The translations under genes were made by a program, and so were the position numbers. Shown here piece by piece: positions 25,889 through 34,826 of a stretch of DNA of 64,000 nt (positions are counted from its first letter, which is position 1; each line of letters begins with the position of its first letter). Origin of the DNA: Cypionkella sp049896245 (GTDB lineage: Bacteria; Pseudomonadota; Alphaproteobacteria; Rhodobacterales; Rhodobacteraceae); assembly GCF_049896245.1 (NCBI RefSeq), contig NZ_JAFCTX010000025.1:1-64000 (forward strand). The letters run 5' to 3'. The notes below the pieces were generated by a model. The model searched no databases, was not told the origin of the DNA, and was given only the letters and a program-made list of their open reading frames with translations.

Positions 25889-26496
25889 GGCGTTGGCCTT
25901 TCGGGCTGGGTCGTTTGCAGCCAAAGCCGGATGCGTGCGTCTGGGTCGGTGGCGGTCACAAGGTCAGTGACAACCGCAGCCACATCGGCCCCGGCGGCAA
26001 AAACGGCGGGCAGGCGTTCTGGGGTCAGGCCACCGATGGCGACCAGTGGGATCGCGGCGATCCTTGTCTTCCAGAGTGCCAGCTTTTTTAACCCCTGCGG
26101 CTGCCATTTCATCTGTTTGAGCGTGGTCGGGTAGATCGGGCCGAGGGCGATATAGGCCGGGTGCAGCGCCAAAGCCCGATCAAGTTCGGCGTGGTCATGG
26201 GTGGAAATGCCCAACCGCAGCCCGGCGCGGGCGATTGCGGGCAGATCGGCACTGTCGAGATCCTCTTGCCCCAGATGAATGAAATCCGCCCCGGCCAGCA
26301 ATGCCGCGCGCCAATGGTCGTTGACCACCAGCTGCGCAGCGTGACGCTGGCAGGCGGCTTGGGCTGCGGCGATCTGATGCGGAATATCCGCCGCATTGCC
26401 CTTGAAGCGCAACTGAACCAGCCTTGCGCCTTGGGCGACCACGCGGCCCACCCAATCGGCATCAGGCAGCACCGGATAAAAGCGCGGCAGGATCAT
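25885..26496 (-). CDS. thiE: Thiamin-phosphate synthase
   Basis: This enzyme joins HMP-pyrophosphate and thiazole phosphate into thiamin phosphate. The 203-residue TIM barrel has GARLVQLRFKG near the N-terminus (usually VQLRxK), LVVNDHWRAALLAGADFIHLGQEDL (pyrophosphate/Mg region), GISTHDHAELDRAL, YIALGPIYPTTLKQ and IPLVAIGGLT. It is translationally coupled to thiG upstream and thiF downstream by 4-nt overlaps. Confidence 0.93.
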   Translation of the reverse strand: MILPRFYPVLPDADWVGRVVAQGARLVQLRFKGNAADIPHQIAAAQAACQRHAAQLVVNDHWRAALLAGADFIHLGQEDLDSADLPAIARAGLRLGISTHDHAELDRALALHPAYIALGPIYPTTLKQMKWQPQGLKKLALWKTRIAAIPLVAIGGLTPERLPAVFAAGADVAAVVTDLVTATDPDARIRLWLQTTQPERPTP

Positions 26497-27296
26497 GATC
26501 GGCCCCCCATGTTCAGATTGGCGAGGTTCAGATCGGCCATGCCCAGCACGGGGGTTGACGGCACTGCCATATCGCGCGGCGGCATCAAACCGGCCTGATA
26601 GGCGATCCGTCCGGCTTCTACCGCTTGCCCGAAGGCGCGCGCCATCGCCACCGGATCGCCCGCCTTGGCGATGGCGGTGTTGAGCAGAACCGCGTCAAAC
26701 CCCATCTCCAGCGCTCGCGCCGCCTGACTGGGCGCGCCAAGGCCTGCATCAATGATCAGCGGCACCTGCGGAAAGTACCGCCGCATCGAGGCCAGAGCCT
26801 CGGCATGGCGCAGCCCCTGCCCTGAGCCGATGGGGGCACCCCAGGGCATCAGCACCTTGCAGCCTGCGTCCAGCAAGCGCTCGGCGACGATCAGATCTTC
26901 GGTGGTGTAGGGGAATACTTGAAACCCGTCGGCACATAAGGTCTGCGCGGCTTCGACCAGCGCAAAGGGGTCGGGTTGCAACGTGTCGGCATGGCCGATC
27001 ACCTCTAGTTTGATCCAGTTGGTGCCGAACACCTCACGCGCCATCTGGGCTGTGATGACGGCTTCGCGGGCCGAGTGGCAGCCTGCGGTGTTGGGCAATA
27101 GCCGCGCGCCGCTGGCTTGCAGCAGCGACCAGAAACCCGAGCCAGCGGTTGCCCCCCGCGCCGCCTCTCGCCGCAGCGATACGGTGATGACGTCGCAGCC
27201 AGAGGCCGCGATGGCGTCGGTCAGCACCTGCGGCGAGGGGTATTGTGCGGTGCCCAGCAGCAGGCGCGATGGAATGTCGATGTCGTACAGCCGCAT
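26493..27296 (-). CDS. thiG: Thiazole synthase
   Basis: This enzyme forms the thiazole phosphate ring from deoxyxylulose phosphate, the ThiO-derived glycine imine and ThiS thiocarboxylate. The 267-residue TIM barrel shows SRLLLGTAQYPSPQ, LLPNTAGCHSAREAV, the Schiff-base Lys in WIKLEVIGHADTLQPD, VLMPWGAPIGSGQGL and IIDAGLGAPSQAARALEMG, all standard for ThiG. It lies between thiS and thiE in the operon. Confidence 0.96.
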   Translation of the reverse strand: MRLYDIDIPSRLLLGTAQYPSPQVLTDAIAASGCDVITVSLRREAARGATAGSGFWSLLQASGARLLPNTAGCHSAREAVITAQMAREVFGTNWIKLEVIGHADTLQPDPFALVEAAQTLCADGFQVFPYTTEDLIVAERLLDAGCKVLMPWGAPIGSGQGLRHAEALASMRRYFPQVPLIIDAGLGAPSQAARALEMGFDAVLLNTAIAKAGDPVAMARAFGQAVEAGRIAYQAGLMPPRDMAVPSTPVLGMADLNLANLNMGGRS

Positions 27297-27297
27297 G

Positions 27298-27495
27298 TTA
27301 GCCCCCCTGCATCGGGGCCAGCACCTCGACCCGGTCGCCGTCGTGCAGTGGTGTTGTGGCGCGGGAGGGGGCAGCGATGAAAGCGCCGTTCAAAGCGGTG
27401 GCGAGGGCAGCAGCCCCATAGCCAAGTTCGGTCAAAGCCTCGGCCAGAGTGGCCGCGCTGATGTCGTGTTGGCTTCCGTTTAACTCAATGCGCAA
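27298..27495 (-). CDS. thiS: Sulfur carrier protein ThiS
   Basis: A 65-residue ubiquitin-like sulfur carrier ending in the required Gly-Gly (APMQGG). The thiocarboxylate formed there donates sulfur to ThiG. The start is taken as TTG at 27495 because AGGAGA lies 6 nt upstream and the protein then begins directly with the first beta strand (RIELNGSQHDIS). The longer frame from 27546 has no such site. It overlaps the end of thiO by 11 nt. Confidence 0.9.
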   Translation of the reverse strand: MRIELNGSQHDISAATLAEALTELGYGAAALATALNGAFIAAPSRATTPLHDGDRVEVLAPMQGG

Positions 27496-28447
27496 GGGCT
27501 GTCTCCTGTGTTGCAAGGGCGAATTGGTCGGCCAGTTGTTCGGCAAGTGCAGGTGCGGTCAGAAAGCCGTGGCGATAAAGCCCGTTCAGATGCCAGCGCC
27601 CGCCCAGCTTGACGATGCGCGGCACATTGTCGGCAAAGGCGGGGCGCAGGCCGCTGCCGGTCTCGACGATGGCGGCCTCGGCAAAGCCCGGATGCAGGGT
27701 GAAAGCGGCTGACATCAGTTCCATGGCAGAGCGCAGGGTGATCGGGCCGGGATCGTCGCTTTCCAGCATGGTAGCGCCGATCATGTAAAGCCCGTGGCCG
27801 CGCGGCACGACATAGACCGGGAAGCGCGGGTGCAGCAGGCGGATGGGGCGGGTGAGCGTCACAGAGGGACAGTGCAGCATCAGCATTTCGCCGCGCACCG
27901 CCCGCAGGCCGGGTAAATCAGCGCGGGCAGCGATGCCCCGGCAGTCGATATCGGCCTGTTCGGGGTCAAGCCGGGTGTTGCTGCGGATTGCAACGCCGCG
28001 CTGTCGTAGGCCGTCGGCCAGCGCCCGCAAAGCCGTACGCGGATCAAGGTGCGCCTCGTCGGCATAGAACAGCGCAGAGGTAAAACGTCCGGCGAGGTCG
28101 GGTTCCAGCGTGGCGGTCGCCTCGGTATCCAGCCGTCTGTGCCCGGTGGTGCGGGCGGCAAAACGCTCAAGCTCGGCGCGGTCGCGTGCCGGGGCCACCA
28201 CCAGTGAGCCGCGCCGCATCACGCCCGGCACCCGCGCCGCCCACCAATCGGCAGCGCTGGCCCCCAGCCGCGCCACCTCGGGCGCGGCCGTTTCGCCCTC
28301 GACGTAGGGCGCAAGCATGCCCCCCGCCAGCCAGCTTGCACCGCCATCGGCGGGGCCGTTGTCTACCACCTGAACCTGCAAGCCGCGTTCAGCCAAAGTG
28401 GTTGCGACGCAGAGCCCCGCAACCCCGGCCCCCAGAATGGTGATCAT
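27485..28447 (-). CDS. thiO: Glycine oxidase
   Basis: This FAD enzyme oxidises glycine to the imine used by ThiG. Of its 320 residues, the N-terminal dinucleotide motif is ITILGAGVAGLCVATTLAERG. Substrate-domain segments include YVVPRGHGLYMIGATMLESDD, with GSGLRPAFADNVPRI and LNGLYRHGFLTAPALAE near the C-terminus, as expected for DAO-type ThiO. Presence of thiO, not thiH, points to aerobic thiazole synthesis. The start overlaps the thiC stop by ATGA. Confidence 0.93.
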   Translation of the reverse strand: MITILGAGVAGLCVATTLAERGLQVQVVDNGPADGGASWLAGGMLAPYVEGETAAPEVARLGASAADWWAARVPGVMRRGSLVVAPARDRAELERFAARTTGHRRLDTEATATLEPDLAGRFTSALFYADEAHLDPRTALRALADGLRQRGVAIRSNTRLDPEQADIDCRGIAARADLPGLRAVRGEMLMLHCPSVTLTRPIRLLHPRFPVYVVPRGHGLYMIGATMLESDDPGPITLRSAMELMSAAFTLHPGFAEAAIVETGSGLRPAFADNVPRIVKLGGRWHLNGLYRHGFLTAPALAEQLADQFALATQETALAH

Positions 28448-30276
28448 TCCGATACCTCTGCGGCGGGCAGATAGACCTCGCCCTTCTCGCGGAATTTCAG
28501 GGCCATCGCGGCCATACCTTCTTTCTGCGCTTCGGCGCGGATGTCATGACTGATCCGCATCGAGCAGAACTTCGGCCCGCACATCGAACAGAAATGTGCG
28601 GTTTTGTGCGCCTCTTTCGGCAGGGTCTCGTCATGGAAACTGCGGGCGGTATCGGGGTCGAGCGAGAGGTTGAACTGATCCTCCCAGCGGAATTCAAACC
28701 GGGCACGGGACAGCGCATCATCGCGCGCCTGCGCCCCCGGCAGACCCTTGGCGAGGTCAGCAGCATGGGCGGCGATCTTGTAGGTGATCACTCCCAGCTT
28801 CACATCGGCGCGGTCGGGCAGGCCCAGATGTTCCTTGGGCGTGACATAGCACAGCATCGCGGTGCCGAACCAACCGATCATCGCCGCCCCGATGGCAGAA
28901 GTGATATGGTCATAACCGGGAGCAATATCGGTGGTCAGCGGCCCTAGGGTATAAAACGGGGCTTCGCCGCAGGTGGCCAGTTGCTTGTCCATATTGGCCT
29001 TGATCTTGTGCATCGCCACATGGCCCGGTCCTTCGATCATCACCTGACAGTCTTTTGCCCAAGCGATTTGGGTCAACTCGCCCAGCGTTTCCAATTCGGC
29101 AAACTGGGCGGCATCGTTGGCATCCGCGACCGAACCGGGGCGCAGGCCATCGCCAAGGCTGAAGCTGACATCATAGGCCCGCATGATGTCGCAGATTTCG
29201 TCGAAATGGGTGTAAAGGAAGCTTTCGCGGTGGTGATGCAGGCACCACTTGGCCATGATCGAGCCGCCACGGCTGACGATCCCGGTCACCCGGTTGGCGG
29301 TCAAGGGGATGTAGCGCAGCCGCACCCCGGCGTGGATGGTGAAGTAATCCACGCCCTGCTCGGCCTGTTCGATCAGCGTGTCGCGGTAAATTTCCCAAGT
29401 CAGGTTTTCGGCCACGCCATCGACCTTTTCCAGCGCCTGATACAACGGCACCGTTCCAATCGGCACCGGCGCATTGCGCAGTATCCATTCGCGGGTGTTG
29501 TGGATGTTGCGCCCGGTCGAGAGATCCATCACCGTATCGGCACCCCAGCGGATCGACCAGACCATCTTGTCAACCTCCTCTGCCATCGACGAGGTGACAG
29601 CGCTGGTGCCCATGTTGGCGTTGATCTTGACCGCGAAGTTGCGGCCAATGATCATAGGCTCCAGTTCGGGGTGGTTGATGTTTGCGGGGATGATCGCGCG
29701 ACCTGCCGCAATCTCCTGCCGCACGAATTCGGGCGTGACATGGTCGGGGATCGCCGCGCCAAAATCTTCGCCATCGCGGGGGCTGCCCGTCGGGGTGGTG
29801 CGGCCCAGATTTTCGCGGATCGCGACATATTCCATCTCTGCCGTGATGATCCCAGCGCGGGCATAGGCGAGTTGGGTGACGGCTTTGCCATCGCGGGCGC
29901 GCAGGGGCTGGCGGGTTTGGGGGAAGCTTGGCACCAGCCGCTCGCCGGTGGCAAAGCCGTTGTCGGCGGGCTGCACGACACGGGGCGCATATGCCGCGCA
30001 GTCGCCGCGCGCGGTCAGCCATGTGGCGCGCAATGGGGCCAGACCTTGGGCGATATCGGTGGTGATCGCCGGATCGGTATAGGGACCGGAGGGGTCATAG
30101 ACCGTCAGCGGCGGCTCTCCGGCAGAAGGGTGGACGGCGATCTGGCGCATTGGCACCAACAGATCAGGATGGATTGTGCCCGACACGTAAATCTTGGTTG
30201 AGCCCGGCAGTGGGCCGGTGGTGACAGAGGGCAGCGCCGCGGCGCTGGTTTGCGGGATTTGGTTGGACTGGTTCAT
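28444..30276 (-). CDS. thiC: Phosphomethylpyrimidine synthase
   Basis: This radical-SAM enzyme rearranges aminoimidazole ribotide to HMP phosphate. The 610-residue length is typical. Conserved stretches include NADTVMDLSTGRNIHNTREW-like residues around the barrel, MIEGPGHVAMHKI and FYTLGPLTTDIAPGYDHI, and the C-terminal CSMCGPKFCSM motif (C-x2-C-x4-C) that holds the 4Fe-4S cluster. ATG 30276 follows GAGG by 5 nt; a TTG one codon earlier is less likely. It leads the thi operon about 100 nt downstream of a TPP riboswitch. Confidence 0.97.
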   Translation of the reverse strand: MNQSNQIPQTSAAALPSVTTGPLPGSTKIYVSGTIHPDLLVPMRQIAVHPSAGEPPLTVYDPSGPYTDPAITTDIAQGLAPLRATWLTARGDCAAYAPRVVQPADNGFATGERLVPSFPQTRQPLRARDGKAVTQLAYARAGIITAEMEYVAIRENLGRTTPTGSPRDGEDFGAAIPDHVTPEFVRQEIAAGRAIIPANINHPELEPMIIGRNFAVKINANMGTSAVTSSMAEEVDKMVWSIRWGADTVMDLSTGRNIHNTREWILRNAPVPIGTVPLYQALEKVDGVAENLTWEIYRDTLIEQAEQGVDYFTIHAGVRLRYIPLTANRVTGIVSRGGSIMAKWCLHHHRESFLYTHFDEICDIMRAYDVSFSLGDGLRPGSVADANDAAQFAELETLGELTQIAWAKDCQVMIEGPGHVAMHKIKANMDKQLATCGEAPFYTLGPLTTDIAPGYDHITSAIGAAMIGWFGTAMLCYVTPKEHLGLPDRADVKLGVITYKIAAHAADLAKGLPGAQARDDALSRARFEFRWEDQFNLSLDPDTARSFHDETLPKEAHKTAHFCSMCGPKFCSMRISHDIRAEAQKEGMAAMALKFREKGEVYLPAAEVSE

Positions 30277-30379
30277 CAAAGCCTCTTTGCGTTGATGACC
30301 CGTGGTAAAGGGAAAGAAGCCGGGATTGCCCCCGTATGGTGGTGCCCCGTCGAAAACTGACGAAGTGGCGACCGCTTGT

Positions 30380-30495
30380 GCTTCCTACGCCAGTATCAAC
30401 TGGGTCAGGTTCAAAGGGTCGCTTCACCGCAGGCCAAACATTGCTGTTCGCCCCACTATCAGCCTCTCAGTCCTTTAGGCAGGACTCCCCCGACA
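30380..30495 (-). promoter_or_regulatory. TPP riboswitch upstream of thiC
   Basis: On the minus strand the transcript runs through cgggggagtcc, a variable P3 extension, ggctgagagg, then cgacccTTTGAACCTGA, and ends with ATACTGGCGTAGGAAGC, in the order of the conserved THI-element blocks. It sits between a good promoter and the thiC start and should shut off thiCOSGEFD when TPP is plentiful. Confidence 0.93.
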
Positions 30496-30503
30496 GTGAA
30501 AGT

Positions 30504-30532
30504 TTTCTAGACAGGCGACGAGGCTGCGTCAA
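30504..30532 (-). promoter_or_regulatory. Predicted sigma-70 promoter of the thiC operon
   Basis: On the minus strand TTGACG (30527-30532) and TAGAAA (30504-30509) are separated by 17 nt. The inferred start site near 30497 coincides with the beginning of the riboswitch aptamer, which supports the call. Confidence 0.6.
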
Positions 30533-30713
30533 GAGAGGCGGTTCGGTCAATTTCGTCCGCGCAGTACAGTCCCGGAGGCAGCGACGGCACAACCAAAGGT
30601 AAAATGGAATCGAATCAACGCAATCGATACTTGCAACGAGGCCAGATCGCCCGCGACAAGTTGTTCGGGGGCGTCGCCACATGTCTGGCGGTTTGAGCAT
30701 AGGCAAATGCGCC

Positions 30714-31172
30714 TTAGAGCGGCACGTTCAGGCTGTTCTTGACCCGCTTCAGCGTGAAGCTGGTGTTGATCGACTGCACGTTTGGCAGTTCGACAAGTGC
30801 ATTCTTGACCGTCGCCTCATACTCCCGAACGCTGGTCGCGATCACCTGTAGCACATAGTCATATTCGCCGCTGAGCGAGTAGCATTGCATGATCTCGGGA
30901 ACTTTCGCCACAGCCTCTTCGAAGGCTTTGAGCCTGTCGCGTTGGTGATGCGATATCTTCACAAAGCAAAACACCAGGATCTCGAACCCGATGGCCTCGG
31001 GATCGACGATGAAGCGTTTGGCACTGATCGCCCCCGCCGCCTGAAGCCGTTGCAGCCGCCGCCAACAGGGTGAGTGGCTGAGGCCGCTGGCCTCTCCCAA
31101 TTCCCGCAGCGTCAGGTCGGGCCGCTCTTGCAGCGCCTTCAGGATACGTCGATCCGAATCGTCCAGCAGCAT
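30714..31172 (-). CDS. Lrp/AsnC family transcriptional regulator
   Basis: A 152-residue DNA-binding regulator. The N-terminal helix-turn-helix is LTLRELGEASGLSHSPCWRRLQRL (residues about 20-43, here abbreviated by its ends LTLREL and RRLQRL). The C-terminal RAM ligand domain carries GEYDYVLQVIATSVREYE. It is divergent from the indolepyruvate ferredoxin oxidoreductase gene across a 185-nt spacer, so an amino-acid-responsive control of that gene is likely but inferred. Ligand unknown. Confidence 0.9.
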   Translation of the reverse strand: MLLDDSDRRILKALQERPDLTLRELGEASGLSHSPCWRRLQRLQAAGAISAKRFIVDPEAIGFEILVFCFVKISHHQRDRLKAFEEAVAKVPEIMQCYSLSGEYDYVLQVIATSVREYEATVKNALVELPNVQSINTSFTLKRVKNSLNVPL

Positions 31173-31357
31173 GGTTTACCCTTCATGCCAAATGAACTGA
31201 AATCCGTGCAGGACTCAAAACAACCTGCCCCTAAGTGGCGCATAAGTGGTACAATGTTGCAAGATGGCCGTCAACAAGGCCAGCAATAGCGACCTTGTTT
31301 CGCGCAACCTAGGCTAGAGTGCTGCCAGAAGGACCAAGCCGCGTCGGGAGGATGCAC

Positions 31358-34300
31358 ATGGCCATCTCGCTGGACGACAAGTACACGGCGGAAAGCGGTT
31401 CGGTCTTGCTGACCGGGACACAGGCTTTGGTCCGGCTGCCGATGACCCAGATGCGCCGGGATCGCAGCAGCGGGCTGAACACGGCGGGATTCATCTCGGG
31501 CTATCGCGGCTCGCCTTTGGGCGGGTATGATCAGCAACTGGTCAAGGCCCGCAAGTTTCTGGACCGCCATGACGTGGTGTTCCAGCCGGGCTTGAACGAG
31601 GATCTGGCCGCAACTGCCGTTTGGGGTAGCCAGCAGTTGCAGCTGTCGCCGGGTGCCCGCAAGGATGGCGTGCTTGGCATCTGGTATGGCAAGGGGCCGG
31701 GGGTTGACCGCTCGGGCGATGTCTTCAAGCACGCCAATGCGGCGGGGTCGGCGCGACATGGCGGGGTGTTGGCGATTGCGGGCGACGATCACACCTGCAA
31801 ATCGTCTTCGATCCCGCATCAATCGGACCACGCCTTCATCTCGGCGCTGATGCCGATGCTTTACCCGTCTTCGGTGCATGAGTTTCTGGAGATGGGTCTG
31901 CTCGGCATCGCCATGTCGCGCTATTCCGGCTGCTGGGTCGGCTTCAAGGTGATCTCCGAGACCGTCGAGATCACTTCCGTCGTCGATCTGGCACAAGAGG
32001 CGCGGCAGTTCGTGCTGCCCACCGATTTTGAATTGCCGCCTGACGGGCTGAACCTGCGCTGGCCCGATCCGCCATTGGTGCAGGACGAGCGGCTGCAAGA
32101 GCACAAGGGCTATGCCGCCATCGCTTTTGCGCGCGCCAATGGCGTTGATCGCCTGATCATCGACCACGCCCGCGCCCGCTTTGGCATCGTCGCCTCGGGC
32201 AAGGCCTATGAGGATGTGCGGCAAGCTTTGGCGGAACTGGGGCTTGGTGCGCCGGAGCAAGCGCTGATCGGGCTACGTCTTTACAAGGTGCGCATGCCAT
32301 GGCCGCTGGAGCCTGAAGGCATCCGCGCCTTCTCGCAGGGTCTGGAGGAGGTGCTGATCGTCGAGGAACGCCGCGAGATCATTGAGAACCAGATCAAACA
32401 GCAGTTGTTCAACTGGCGCACCGATGTGCGGCCCCGCATCGTCGGCAAGTTTGATGAGGCGGGCAAGCCGTTCCTTAGCCTGTCTGCAGGGCTGAGCGTG
32501 GGCCGCGTGGCGGGTGCGATTGCAGAACGGCTGCTGCGGCTTGATCTGCCCGGTGATCTCGCCACCCGGCTGCGCGCCCGCGTCGAAGATCTGCATCGGA
32601 TCGAGGCGCGGGCCGAGGCCCATATTCCCCCGGTCTTGCGTCTGCCGCATTATTGCGCCGGATGCCCGCACAACACTTCGACCCGGGTGCCTGAAGGATC
32701 GAAGGCAATGGCCGGGATCGGCTGTCATTTCATGGCGCAATGGATGGACCGGCGCACCGAAACCTTCAGCCAGATGGGCGGCGAGGGTGTGGCATGGACG
32801 GCGATCAGCCGCTTTACCGATGAGAAGCACCGGTTCGTCAATATCGGCGATGGCACTTATTTCCACTCGGGTCATCTGGCGATCCGGCAGTCGGTCGCGG
32901 CAGGGGTCAATCTGACCTACAAGATTCTGGTCAACGATGCCGTGGCGATGACCGGGGGTCAGCCGATTGATGGTGAACTGACACCCGAACAGATCACCCA
33001 TCAGGTCTATCACGAGCGCGTGGCGAAGATCGTGCTGATGTCCGACCATCCCGAAGCTTACCGCGCCGCAGACCTTGCCCCCGGCACCGAAATCCGCCAC
33101 CGCGACGACATCGACGCGGTGATGCTGGCCTTGCGTGAGGTGCCCGGCGTCACTGTGATTGTGTTCGAGCAGACCTGCGCTGCCGAACTGCGCCGCAGGC
33201 GTAAGCGGGGCACGGCGGTGGACCCCGATATGCGGCTTTGGATCAATCCTGTGGTTTGCGAAGGTTGTGGCGATTGTTCGGTGCAGTCGAATTGCATCGC
33301 GATTGAGCCGCTGGAGACCGATCTGGGCCGCAAGCGCCGGATCAACCAATCGGCCTGCAACAAGGATTACTCCTGTCTCAAGGGGTTTTGCCCGTCTTTT
33401 GTCACCGTGCGCGGCGGGGCGTTGCGCAAAAACCAAGCCCAAGGCGGGGCGGATGTTTCCGCGCTGCCCGACCCGGCGCTGCCGCAGATCGAGCGGGCTT
33501 GGAACCTTGCGCTTGCTGGTGTTGGGGGCACCGGGGTGCTGACCATCAGTGCCATTCTGGGCATGGCCGCCCATGTCGAGGGCAAAATCCCGATGGTGCT
33601 GGACACGGCGGGGCTGGCGCAGAAAGGCGGCGCGGTGATGAGCCATGTCCGCATCTCGCGCCCCGACCGCCCCATTGCCGCGCCCCGCATCGCAGCAGGG
33701 TCGGTCGATGTTTTGCTCGGCGCGGATTCCGTGGTGGCTTCGTCAAAAGACTGCATCCTGTTGTGCAGCCCTGAGCGGACGCAGGCCGTGCTGAACACCC
33801 ACATCACCCCGGTGTCGGATTTCATTCGCCAGCGTGACTTTGACTTCAAGGAAGCCCGGTCGGAGGCCTGCGTGGCGGGGGCGGTGCGCTCGGCGCGGTA
33901 TTTCCTGAACTTCTCGGATCTGGCCATACGACTAACCGGCGACGCGATTGGGGCGAACCTGATGCTGCTGGGCTATGCTTGGCAGTCCGGGATGGTGCCG
34001 CTGACCAACGCCTCGATCTTTGAAGCCATCCGGTTGAACGGCACGGCCATCAAGCCCAACACCGAGGCGTTCAACTGGGGCCGCTTGCTGGCGAATGACT
34101 CGGCAAAGGTGGCCCGTCTGGCAGGCATTGGGGCGGAGATGCCCGCGCCTGACACCCTGCCGCTTGACGCGCTGATGGCAAGCCGCGCCGATCACCTGCG
34201 GGCTTACCAGAACGCGGGCCTTGCCCAGCGTTATCTCGACGGTGTGGCCCGGATCGCTGCTGCCGCCCGGCCCGAACGTGTAGGCGTTAATGACCTGACC

Positions 34301-34816
34301 CTTGTGGTGGCCCAGAGTTACGCCAAAGTGCTGGCCTACAAGGACGAATACGAGGTGGCGCGGCTTTACAGCCTGCCCGGCTTCCGCGCCGGGCTTGAGG
34401 CCGAGTTCTCTGGCTCTTATCGCCTGTCGCTGAACCTCGCCCCGCCGATCCTGTCTGGCAAGGCCTCGGATGGGCGGCCCAAAAAGCGCGAATTCGGCAC
34501 ATGGATTCTGCCCGTGCTTGGCCTGCTTTCGCGGTTGAAATTCCTGCGCGGCACTTGGGCGGACTCTTTCGCGCACAGCAATGACCGCAAGCTGGAGCGC
34601 GATTTGATCACGCAGTATGAAGATGATCTGACACTGGCCGAGCAGGTGCTGACCGCTGACACGCTGCACTTGGTGCGCGATCTGCTGTCCTTGCCGTTGG
34701 AAATCCGCGGCTACGGTCCGGTCAAGCAAGCGTCCTATCAGAAACAGATGGCGCGGCGGCAGGATCTGCGCGCCACATTGCAAGGCAATAGTCCCGTGGC
34801 AATGGCTGCGGAATAG
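31358..34816 (+). CDS. Indolepyruvate ferredoxin oxidoreductase (fused subunits)
   Basis: A 1152-residue enzyme that oxidatively decarboxylates aryl or branched 2-oxoacids to acyl-CoA, reducing ferredoxin. It uses thiamin diphosphate. The N-terminal alpha-type part contains GYRGSPLGGYD. The TPP-binding part (about residues 420-620) includes YCAGCPHNTSTRVPEG and NIGDGTYFHSGHLA. Cys-rich segments CEGCGDCSVQSNC and CNKDYSCLKGFCPS likely bind iron-sulfur clusters. The gamma-type part has GVGGTGVLTISAILG. ATG 31358 is chosen for its spacing from ggagg at 31347; the frame extends upstream to 31319 without a better site. Confidence 0.93.
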   Translation: MAISLDDKYTAESGSVLLTGTQALVRLPMTQMRRDRSSGLNTAGFISGYRGSPLGGYDQQLVKARKFLDRHDVVFQPGLNEDLAATAVWGSQQLQLSPGARKDGVLGIWYGKGPGVDRSGDVFKHANAAGSARHGGVLAIAGDDHTCKSSSIPHQSDHAFISALMPMLYPSSVHEFLEMGLLGIAMSRYSGCWVGFKVISETVEITSVVDLAQEARQFVLPTDFELPPDGLNLRWPDPPLVQDERLQEHKGYAAIAFARANGVDRLIIDHARARFGIVASGKAYEDVRQALAELGLGAPEQALIGLRLYKVRMPWPLEPEGIRAFSQGLEEVLIVEERREIIENQIKQQLFNWRTDVRPRIVGKFDEAGKPFLSLSAGLSVGRVAGAIAERLLRLDLPGDLATRLRARVEDLHRIEARAEAHIPPVLRLPHYCAGCPHNTSTRVPEGSKAMAGIGCHFMAQWMDRRTETFSQMGGEGVAWTAISRFTDEKHRFVNIGDGTYFHSGHLAIRQSVAAGVNLTYKILVNDAVAMTGGQPIDGELTPEQITHQVYHERVAKIVLMSDHPEAYRAADLAPGTEIRHRDDIDAVMLALREVPGVTVIVFEQTCAAELRRRRKRGTAVDPDMRLWINPVVCEGCGDCSVQSNCIAIEPLETDLGRKRRINQSACNKDYSCLKGFCPSFVTVRGGALRKNQAQGGADVSALPDPALPQIERAWNLALAGVGGTGVLTISAILGMAAHVEGKIPMVLDTAGLAQKGGAVMSHVRISRPDRPIAAPRIAAGSVDVLLGADSVVASSKDCILLCSPERTQAVLNTHITPVSDFIRQRDFDFKEARSEACVAGAVRSARYFLNFSDLAIRLTGDAIGANLMLLGYAWQSGMVPLTNASIFEAIRLNGTAIKPNTEAFNWGRLLANDSAKVARLAGIGAEMPAPDTLPLDALMASRADHLRAYQNAGLAQRYLDGVARIAAAARPERVGVNDLTLVVAQSYAKVLAYKDEYEVARLYSLPGFRAGLEAEFSGSYRLSLNLAPPILSGKASDGRPKKREFGTWILPVLGLLSRLKFLRGTWADSFAHSNDRKLERDLITQYEDDLTLAEQVLTADTLHLVRDLLSLPLEIRGYGPVKQASYQKQMARRQDLRATLQGNSPVAMAAE

Positions 34817-34826
34817 GGGGAGCGGC

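Noticed and set aside
28981..30201. 406-codon open frame on the plus strand
   Set aside because: It is antisense to thiC, which is strongly conserved.
32273..33646. 457-codon open frame on the minus strand
   Set aside because: It is antisense to the indolepyruvate oxidoreductase with no recognisable domain.
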